Notes under the pieces: generated by a model
Seen by the model: only the letters and a program-made list of their open reading frames with translations
What the model was told of the DNA's origin: nothing
The model's database searches: none
Source of the DNA: Lacticaseibacillus hulanensis
GTDB taxonomy: Bacteria > Bacillota > Bacilli > Lactobacillales > Lactobacillaceae
Length of the DNA stretch: 64,000 bases
Assembly (NCBI RefSeq): GCF_004010095.1
Contig: NZ_RRYD01000006.1
Coordinates: 1 to 64,000, forward strand
Direction of reading: 5' to 3'
In this document: one piece after another, positions 38,300 through 45,353 of the stretch
How the letters are laid out: every line of letters begins with the position of its first letter
Position numbering within the stretch: the first letter of the stretch is position 1
Translations under genes and position numbers: made by a program

Positions 38300-39346
38300 T
38301 CAGTAAATCCGCTGCGACTTGCCCAGCACGTGCTTGGTTTTCGAGATTGGGTACGGCAACTGCGATTCTGTCTGCGGGTAGAGAATGTCGACGACTAGCG
38401 CGGACTTGGGCTCATTGGTCGGCCCCACCGGCACGTCCACGTAATCACCGACGTGGTAGCTATCGCTGTCGGCCAGGTAATTGTACCTCTTCCCAAAATC
38501 GGCGAACTGCACGCCAAGAACGATTAACTCGCCGTGCAGATGCCCCGCTCCGTAGACGGTCTGGTCAAAGATGACGCCTTTGCGGTAACCCTTGAACGCC
38601 TTGCGCAGTGCCCGCATCACCTTGTGCCACTGCAGCGGCAGGCCGAGCCGGAAGTACGCGGTGGGCAAGAACTGCACAACCCCGGAACTGCTCGTCACGG
38701 TAATCATGGCGTCAAGCACGTTGCGGTCCGGGTGTTGCGCCAGGTTCCAGGCCATGGCGTTGATGGGGACGGCCCGAAAATCAACCATCGACAGCCGCAT
38801 CATCGTCTTGTGCGCCAGCGCGTGATCCACCAGCTGAACGGTCTGCTCGCGGTTGCCCGTACGCACGTGGTGTATTAGCTCGTCAGTGGCCGGGGTCACC
38901 GTGATTGTCTCCTCGAACTCAATTGCCGGGCCCCCGATGCGCAGACTGAACGCGGATAGAAGCTGCGGGTCCGGCTCCGTCATCGCCAAGCGCTTGAAGT
39001 CGCGTTCAACCTGGTTGTAGAGCGGGTCGGCATCAGGTGATGGGCCCAAGTGGTAAATGTCGGATGCGACGAGGCCAGTTACTGACTGCGATTGTGCAAC
39101 TGATTCTGGGATGATTTCAGCCCGCGGCAAACTGATGGACTCGATTTCCCACACCGACACCGTATCGGGAAATATGGGGGATTCTGGTTTTAGAGTCAAC
39201 ATTATTTCGTCAACATTCTCAGCGTCGTAATCCACGTAACTGACAACTGCCGAGAACCGCGTCCCGTCCGTCAGCAGCAGATTAACTTCTTTATCCTGAA
39301 AAATATTAGTGATTTCAAGCACCGTCATTTTCCTAATGTTAAACAT
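38300..39346 (-). CDS. Unknown protein with N-terminal Sm-like/beta-barrel segment
   Basis: 348 aa from the ATG at 39346 (MFNIRKMTVLEI), preceded by GGAG; other in-frame ATGs at 39391 and 39367 are possible. The first 55 residues ('ITNIFQDKEVNLLLTDGTRFSAVVSYVDYDAENVDEIML') look like a five-strand Sm/SH3-type barrel. The middle is mixed. The C-terminal 'YHVGDYVDVPVG' with 'SALVVDILYPQ' looks like another small beta barrel, reminiscent of the PriA N-terminal type. No catalytic motif is seen. It is upstream of the 473-aa gene on the same strand, about 230 bp apart. Confidence 0.65.
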   Translation of the reverse strand: MFNIRKMTVLEITNIFQDKEVNLLLTDGTRFSAVVSYVDYDAENVDEIMLTLKPESPIFPDTVSVWEIESISLPRAEIIPESVAQSQSVTGLVASDIYHLGPSPDADPLYNQVERDFKRLAMTEPDPQLLSAFSLRIGGPAIEFEETITVTPATDELIHHVRTGNREQTVQLVDHALAHKTMMRLSMVDFRAVPINAMAWNLAQHPDRNVLDAMITVTSSSGVVQFLPTAYFRLGLPLQWHKVMRALRKAFKGYRKGVIFDQTVYGAGHLHGELIVLGVQFADFGKRYNYLADSDSYHVGDYVDVPVGPTNEPKSALVVDILYPQTESQLPYPISKTKHVLGKSQRIY

Positions 39347-39397
39347 ACTCTGCTCTCCATTGTTCATGTCCGTTTGGTTCCTGTGGCTCACTAACTA

Positions 39398-39589
39398 TCA
39401 CATGTTAACCAACCCAACCAAAATCAGCAGCCAGTACGTGCCGGCAGCAAACGTAACAACACCCAAAACGCTCAGAACCACTTTCCAGCCTGCCGAAAAC
39501 TGCGCCTTAATGCCGGCGACAACCACCGTAATTCCGACCAGCATGAGAATGATGGCGATAATCGCCCATGGTATAACTACTGAGTACAT
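39398..39589 (-). CDS. Small two-segment membrane protein
   Basis: 63 aa with two hydrophobic segments (about 5–27 and 37–60). An AGGAGGAATTCCC-like ribosome site precedes the start at 39589. The family is unknown; such proteins are often annotated as hypothetical in lactobacilli. It precedes the 348-aa gene on the same strand (52-nt gap). Confidence 0.65.
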   Translation of the reverse strand: MYSVVIPWAIIAIILMLVGITVVVAGIKAQFSAGWKVVLSVLGVVTFAAGTYWLLILVGLVNM

Positions 39590-40116
39590 GGGAATTCCTC
39601 CTTAATGTGCGCAATGAGCAACTGTTGCAACCTTGATGGCCAAATTTATATGAGCATCAATTTACTTGATGGTTTAATTATCACCTATGTTGGGGACTTT
39701 TGGAAGCGGATTCGTGGATTAAGCTGAATTGCTTCCCCCTGAATTTCGTCCAATCCAGCATGACGTATTAACACTCTTGCGAGTCACTCCCGAATTTGTG
39801 CAATAAATAACAGATTTATAGTGTGCGGTGGCTTTCGATTGTCGCCAAATATTAATGTACACAGTAAAAAGTCATGTAAAAATATCACACGAAGTAAAAA
39901 TACATAACATTAACACTATTTGGAGCGAATAACAGGAGGTTTATCGTGAAAAAATTAATGCATTACGCGTTATAACGAATATAAGATTGATTTGATAAAA
40001 AACAAAAAAAAAAAAAAAATACCTCCTGATTTTTGCCCTCATCTAATCTTTTTTAAAATTATTATAAGTATGTAAGGTACTTATTATACTAGTACATCTA
40101 TTTAGGAGGGATTACT
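39590..40116. promoter_or_regulatory. Upstream region of the surface protein gene: mini-ORF, A16 tract, SD-sequestering repeat
   Basis: 39946–39975 is a nine-codon frame (GTG start, then KKLMHYAL and TAA) behind a perfect AGGAGG. That ribosome site (CAGGAGGT, 39933–39940) is exactly complementary to ACCTCCTG at 40021–40028, so a stem could hide it. Between them is a run of 16 A (40004–40019). A TATACT box near 40089 may be the promoter for the surface gene, with a weak -35. The strongly AT-rich interval contains no other feature I can support. Confidence 0.55.
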
Positions 40117-43100
40117 ATGAGAAGCAGAGCAATTGACGAGAAAAGCAAGCATATGTTGGTAAAAGAGCATTACAAACTATACAAGAGTGGCAAACTCTGG
40201 GTTGCCGCTGCGATTAGTGCGCTAAGCATTGGTGCTAGCACTGTCATCACCGCGCCGCATTCAGTATCTGCGGCAGATCAACTCACCCAAACCTTCAAGG
40301 ACGGGACGACCATTTCGTTCCGCACTAACGAAAAGTTTCCTATTCAAAGTAGCACGCCCCGCACACTGGCATTCAACATTGTTCAGCCTACCGCCGTGGA
40401 CGCGAACGGTAATCCCGTTAATGTCACCATTGATAACAGTAGGTTTGATGCGACCCGTCTGGGTATGTATGAGGTTTACCTGACTGCGGGCACCGCGCAC
40501 GCCACAGCGCGTATTTACGTCGTCGCGAACAATTCCACCCCGGTAATCGGCACTGATGGCGTCGGGACAATACCAGACGGAAGCGACATGACCTATTACT
40601 GGCGCACCGCTTATGAGGCCGACCCAGAAAAGGCCAAGCCGCAGAATCCGCACATGGTCTCAGACAGCTTGGGTGTACCATTCTTCCCCAATGATGTAGA
40701 ACAGTCCGTGCCATTTTCACACTTCAGTAACATTGGCTCATCCGAGAACGAGGCGGATCCATTTGGTAGCCTCGTCGGTGGTAACAACACAGTGGGCTTT
40801 GCTAAGGAGTGGCGCGACAGCAATGACAAACCAATCGACGTCAGGGCTTGGGTCAACAAGGTTACCTATGCGGATGGTCCCCACAAGGGTGAAACCGTGA
40901 ACGTCAACCAGCCCCACTTTGAACACGACCCAAGTGATCCAAGCACGCCAGCAACAATCCACGCGTGGGTTCAGGTCGGAGCCGCCGGTGACACGATGGT
41001 TGCCATGAAGACCTACCCCGTGGTGTTCACCGATGACGCACCGGAAATCAGCTCCGGCAGCAACATTCAGGTTCAGCAGAACAGCAGTCCCCTCTCCGTT
41101 GGCACGCTGCTGGGGGTTTCCGCAACGGACACTGAAGATGGTCCTTTGCCGGTAAAGGTGACTAGCAACTACAACCCAGAAAAAGTTGGTACGTACCACG
41201 TTACGATGACGGCCACCGATAAGTACGGCGTCCAGACGGTGCGGAATGAAACCATCACGGTCACGAGCCACGATGTCTACAGCTTGCCGTTCACTTACGT
41301 CGACGAGGACGGTAATCAGGTACACGTTCCTGAACAAACAACGGCCACAATTGATGCGGCCGCCAACATCACAAAGTACGATCTCAAAGGCTACACCCCG
41401 ACGGAAGAAATCATCAACGAGAGCAACCGCAACGGCGGCATCCAGAGTATCGTCGCCGACTTTGATAAACAGGAAGTGCGCATGTACGCCTCCCTTAACG
41501 GTCAGGGCAAGCTGATTTCCACCACACCATTTAGCAAGTACACCACAGGCCAGCTGCTCCAGATGGGTATCGAGACCGCAACCGGGACAGTACCACTGAC
41601 TTCGGGGACCAGCTACAGCGACCTGGCGAACGCGTACGACTTTGCCATGGCCATCAGCGACATCAAATTCGTCTACAAGGCAGATGCGCCGGTCGTGGCT
41701 GACGCAGCACCGGAACTCAAGGCAACCGATGCAACCGGTCTGGTCGGCACGGACGCATCAATCACGGACCTGCTGAAGGCATCCGCGACCGATAAGGAAG
41801 ACGGCGACCTCACTCCACTCATCCAGGTAGTCAACGATGGTGGCTTCAACAAGGATAAGGCTGGAACCTACAACGTCACCCTTGGCGTGAAAGATAAGGC
41901 TGGACACTTTGTCACCAAGAACTACACCATCACCCTGAACGGCCTGCCTGAGCAGACAGAGACCGATTCAATTCCAACACTGACTGCCACGAACGCAACG
42001 GCAAAAGTTGGCACGACTGATTCCCTGCCAACCCTGCTGAGTGCAGCTGCAACCGACAAGGAGGACGGCAACCTAACTTCGAAGATCACAGTCGTTAACG
42101 ACGGTGGCTTTGACAAGGATAAGGCTGGCACGTACACCGTGACCCTGAACGTTGTGGACAGCAAGGACCACTCCGTTACCGGCAATTACACCATCACGTT
42201 GACGGCTGACGAGGACGCAAAGCCAACCGATGAGACCAAGCCAGGCGATGACACCAAGCCAACAGACGAAACAAAACCGGGCGATGACACCAAACCAACG
42301 GACGAAACCAAACCTGGGGATGACACTAAGCCAACGGACGAGACAAAACCAAGTGACACCACCGAACCGGCTGGTACCACAATCAACAACTTCATCACCA
42401 ATATCTTCAATGGTGATCCAACCAACAGTCAGTCAGCAACTACCGACACCCCAGTTAACAACAACACGACCGTGACGACTGGCGGTTCAACAGCAACCAA
42501 TGGTAACCCAACGAATACAAACAACATTACTGGGGCAACCGGGAACCTGACATCAAATGACGGCAACCCGACCAACACCATCAACAATGCTGCTGACCCA
42601 TCTGGTAGCCTGAACCCAGATGCTGGTAATATCAACACCAATGAACTTGGTAATTTGACATTAACCACCGGGGACACAACCAACACTGTGAGTCCGGTCG
42701 TGACAACTGGCAATACGAAAGTAACTACCGGAGACCAGACTAATACTAACAGCACGACTGGAGCCCCCGTTGATTCAACCGCAACCACTGGGGATCAGAC
42801 TAATGCCGCCAACACTACTGGAACAACCGGAGATTCAACGGCAACCACAGGCGACACGACCAACACCGCCAGCTCAACTGGGTCAACTGACAGCCTGCCG
42901 TCAACGACGACTAACACAGATAACACAGCTGGGACTTCCGGGAAGGAAACTTCACCTTCTAGCTACCAAACCAACACTACCAACACAACTGGGAATGGTG
43001 GCGACGACAATTCAGCTTCCAGCAACCAAACCAACACTACTGGGACTACTGGAGATGACAATTCATCTTCCAGCAATCCAACAAACTCTACCAACGCAAC

Positions 43101-43665
43101 TGGGACTACTGGCAACGACAATTCATCTTCCAGCAACCCAACAAACTCTACCAACACTACCGGGGCTGCTGGCGATGACAATTCATCTTCCAGCAATCCA
43201 ACAAACTCTACCAACACTACCGGGACTACTGGCAACACTACCAACACAACTGGTACCCTGCCATCAACGACCAATACCAATGAACCAGCTGGTAACGGAA
43301 CTGCCTCTACCGGAAACACGACTAACACTGCCAACACGAATGGACCAACTGGTAACCGGTCAACAACTGATGACGGTACAATCGGTGCACTACCAGACAC
43401 CGGAACGTTCACCTCACCTAGTGGGACTAATGGTGTCATTAGTAGTAGCAGCACACCACTGGCTGACACTTTCACCGGCGTGACGAGCAGCGGACGGACG
43501 GGACTACCAAGCACATTTGGCGGTTCGAGCACATCAACGCACAGCAGTGCCATTCCGCAGACCGGTAACCGGCAGAACAACATCGCTACCGCTGTGGGTG
43601 TCGCAATACTCGCAGGAATGATGCTAATCGGCGGGATTCGACTCGGACGGCGCCATGAAGGCTAG
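40117..43665 (+). CDS. Sortase-anchored surface protein with KxYKxGKxW signal and Thr/Asn-rich stalk
   Basis: 1182 aa. The N-terminal KxYKxGKxW-type signal (K20 to W28, then a hydrophobic core) probably cleaves after 'SVSA' near 47. Ectodomain: Bacterial-cadherin-like/DUF5011 domains at about 300–385, 535–612 and 618–703, each with 'ATDKEDG'/'ATDTEDG' and 'KAGTY'-type motifs, and a MucBP-like segment at 390–455. Then come four 12-residue 'TKPGDDTKPTDE' repeats, a long Thr/Asn/Ser stalk (about 750–1090), and a sorting signal 'IPQTG' at 1146 followed by a hydrophobic helix and 'RRHEG'. An extra 'LPDTG' lies about 60 residues earlier. It is likely an adhesin; the ligand is unknown. A strong AGGAGGG ribosome site precedes the ATG. 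Confidence 0.92.
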   Translation: MRSRAIDEKSKHMLVKEHYKLYKSGKLWVAAAISALSIGASTVITAPHSVSAADQLTQTFKDGTTISFRTNEKFPIQSSTPRTLAFNIVQPTAVDANGNPVNVTIDNSRFDATRLGMYEVYLTAGTAHATARIYVVANNSTPVIGTDGVGTIPDGSDMTYYWRTAYEADPEKAKPQNPHMVSDSLGVPFFPNDVEQSVPFSHFSNIGSSENEADPFGSLVGGNNTVGFAKEWRDSNDKPIDVRAWVNKVTYADGPHKGETVNVNQPHFEHDPSDPSTPATIHAWVQVGAAGDTMVAMKTYPVVFTDDAPEISSGSNIQVQQNSSPLSVGTLLGVSATDTEDGPLPVKVTSNYNPEKVGTYHVTMTATDKYGVQTVRNETITVTSHDVYSLPFTYVDEDGNQVHVPEQTTATIDAAANITKYDLKGYTPTEEIINESNRNGGIQSIVADFDKQEVRMYASLNGQGKLISTTPFSKYTTGQLLQMGIETATGTVPLTSGTSYSDLANAYDFAMAISDIKFVYKADAPVVADAAPELKATDATGLVGTDASITDLLKASATDKEDGDLTPLIQVVNDGGFNKDKAGTYNVTLGVKDKAGHFVTKNYTITLNGLPEQTETDSIPTLTATNATAKVGTTDSLPTLLSAAATDKEDGNLTSKITVVNDGGFDKDKAGTYTVTLNVVDSKDHSVTGNYTITLTADEDAKPTDETKPGDDTKPTDETKPGDDTKPTDETKPGDDTKPTDETKPSDTTEPAGTTINNFITNIFNGDPTNSQSATTDTPVNNNTTVTTGGSTATNGNPTNTNNITGATGNLTSNDGNPTNTINNAADPSGSLNPDAGNINTNELGNLTLTTGDTTNTVSPVVTTGNTKVTTGDQTNTNSTTGAPVDSTATTGDQTNAANTTGTTGDSTATTGDTTNTASSTGSTDSLPSTTTNTDNTAGTSGKETSPSSYQTNTTNTTGNGGDDNSASSNQTNTTGTTGDDNSSSSNPTNSTNATGTTGNDNSSSSNPTNSTNTTGAAGDDNSSSSNPTNSTNTTGTTGNTTNTTGTLPSTTNTNEPAGNGTASTGNTTNTANTNGPTGNRSTTDDGTIGALPDTGTFTSPSGTNGVISSSSTPLADTFTGVTSSGRTGLPSTFGGSSTSTHSSAIPQTGNRQNNIATAVGVAILAGMMLIGGIRLGRRHEG
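43000..43230 (+). repeat. In-frame 60-bp tandem repeats in the surface protein stalk
   Basis: One 51-bp unit (43000–43050) is followed by three 60-bp units starting at 43051, 43111 and 43171. Each encodes about 20 residues of the type GDDNSSSSNPTNSTNTTGTT. Unit number is likely to vary between strains by slippage or recombination, changing stalk length without a frame loss. Confidence 0.85.
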
Positions 43666-43731
43666 TATCCAGATTCACCGAGGATACTGAGCAAGCTCAA
43701 TAGTTAGTTACTTCTGTCACAAAAACCATAG

Positions 43732-43768
43732 AGGGCAGGCTTACGGTATTTAACCGCGAGCCTGCCCT
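43732..43768. terminator. Terminator after the surface protein gene
   Basis: A perfect 10-bp stem, AGGGCAGGCT with AGCCTGCCCT, is followed by TCTTTG on plus and TATGG on minus. It lies between convergent genes. Confidence 0.75.
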
Positions 43769-43813
43769 TCTTTGTATCTAAAATGCTCAGTTCAAACGTT
43801 ACGGGCGCGCCAT

Positions 43814-44269
43814 TCACAGCTTCTTCGTCAACAAGACCATATCCTTCAGCACGACGCCATTAGAAATAATCGGCTTTTCGTAATCAGCGAAGAAATTATG
43901 CCTGATTCCAGAAAAGCGGAAGCCATTTTTAAGGTAAAACAGAATATTCTGCACATCAGCATCCCCTGTGCCCACCAAGATGGAACGATACTGATCACGA
44001 ACTTGGTCAAACATGTACGCCATCAATCTGGTTCCGATTCCTTGACCCTGGACCAGCGGATCAACGGCAATATTCTTGAGTTCGCCAACAGCACGCTCAG
44101 TTGCTGGAATAATCAATCCAACAGCCACGGCCTTTTCATCCTGTTCAGCAATAAACAAAGCGCCTTGATTGATGTATTCGCGGACTTTGCTTGCATCCTC
44201 ATCACCGATTAAGAGGAGACGCAAATATTGATTGCGGTGATTGCCGGTGTATTTCTTGTAATTAATCAC
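43814..44269 (-). CDS. GNAT-family N-acetyltransferase
   Basis: 151 aa. The acetyl-CoA-binding motif A is 'LKNIAVDPLVQGQGIGTRLMAYMF' (Q-G-Q-G-I-G), followed by 'SILVGTGDADVQNILFYLKNGFRFSGIRHNFF', motif B. The substrate is unknown; close types acetylate small molecules or protein N-termini. It stands alone on the minus strand at the edge of the accessory region. Confidence 0.88.
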   Translation of the reverse strand: MINYKKYTGNHRNQYLRLLLIGDEDASKVREYINQGALFIAEQDEKAVAVGLIIPATERAVGELKNIAVDPLVQGQGIGTRLMAYMFDQVRDQYRSILVGTGDADVQNILFYLKNGFRFSGIRHNFFADYEKPIISNGVVLKDMVLLTKKL

Positions 44270-44360
44270 GAATTAACTCTCTCCTTAACGCGAATACACT
44301 CGATTTTAGCATTCTGATTGGGCACAATCGCACAACGTTGGTTCCCTATATTAGAGACAA

Positions 44361-45104
44361 CTAGCCTAAAACAAAGCTGTCATTAACCGCGAAATACGGA
44401 GCAGTTATCTCGTGCCACCTTTTTTCCAAAAAGATGGCGTAACTGTACGGATTCAGGCCATAACAACCAAGTGAATAGCCATCATTAACTTCAATCACTA
44501 ATGTTTTACCAGATTTTGTTACACCAATGTCTAAACTATATGCTATGGGACTACTCTGCCAAGCTTTGACTGCTGCATCTAAAACCTTGCCATCAAAATG
44601 TATGTGATAGTCCCCCTGATATGGGCGCACATCAACAACTTGTTTTTGGACAATGAACGCCCGCCATTCTGCAAGAAATTCAACCGCATCACTAATCCAA
44701 ATTGGAAATTGATTTTGGGCACCGATACCTATCAAATCATGGGCGGATTTGACCACCCTACCCGTGAATGATTTTTCGGTATCAACTGGCTTAATAAAGA
44801 CACCCCAATTTTCTGGATGGTTAACAATCTGTCCAATTGTACCTTGGTGAATGTTTCGCCCCATGAAAGGTTGCAAGGACTCAGGATAATCAAAGTGCGG
44901 CGCAATAATTCCCATTTTTTCCAGAAAAATCTGCGTCTCCATCACATAGTCAACAACAACATCGTCAGCAGTTAATCGCGGAATTTCTGCCTGGTCATGG
45001 TACCAGACAACTTGCTCTCCACGCAGATAAAATCCGAGTGCAGCAGTATATGGATTAATGTTTGCCTCAATTGGGAAATCTGTTTTTTTTACATAAACTG
45101 TCAT
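44361..45104 (-). CDS. ATP-grasp domain protein, R2K-type (DUF4343-like)
   Basis: 247 aa single-domain protein. 'WGVFIKPVDTEKSFTGRVV' holds the ATP-binding Lys. 'FLAEWRAFIVQKQVVDVRPYQGDY' is the 'EWR' block characteristic of the R2K ATP-grasp clades. 'SLDIGVTKSGKTLVIEVNDGYSLGCYGL' provides the metal-binding Asp, Glu and Asn. ATP-grasp enzymes of this clade form amide or similar bonds on peptides or proteins and occur near phage, toxin and defence loci, but no substrate is known. It lies between a GNAT gene and the defence island. Confidence 0.82.
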   Translation of the reverse strand: MTVYVKKTDFPIEANINPYTAALGFYLRGEQVVWYHDQAEIPRLTADDVVVDYVMETQIFLEKMGIIAPHFDYPESLQPFMGRNIHQGTIGQIVNHPENWGVFIKPVDTEKSFTGRVVKSAHDLIGIGAQNQFPIWISDAVEFLAEWRAFIVQKQVVDVRPYQGDYHIHFDGKVLDAAVKAWQSSPIAYSLDIGVTKSGKTLVIEVNDGYSLGCYGLNPYSYAIFLEKRWHEITAPYFAVNDSFVLG

Positions 45105-45283
45105 TACACTTCACCTCATACTGAAGAATTAAACTGTGTAACTACCGCAAGCTGAAGAGCCTGACAATCAAAATGGAAATCATGATTACCAACTTCCAGC
45201 CAAAGAGAATTTCTTTAGCCTCATTATCCTACAAACGGTGAAATTTCAACAGCTAATCTTCTCTTCCCGTAGCAAACCAAAAA

Positions 45284-45319
45284 GGCCCTGCAGCCGCACC
45301 TAAGCGCAACTGCAGGACC
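45284..45319 (-). terminator. Terminator after the AAA+/RNase H-like gene
   Basis: GGTCCTGCAG pairs with CTGCAGGGCC (one G·U pair) and is followed on the minus strand by TTTTTGG. The rest of 45105–45353 holds no gene. Confidence 0.85.
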
Positions 45320-45353
45320 AATGAATTAATTAATATTGAAAGTCGCTAATTGA

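Noticed and set aside
43000-43230. Possible CRISPR array
   Set aside because: The repeats are contiguous 60-bp in-frame coding repeats of a surface protein stalk with no unique spacers.
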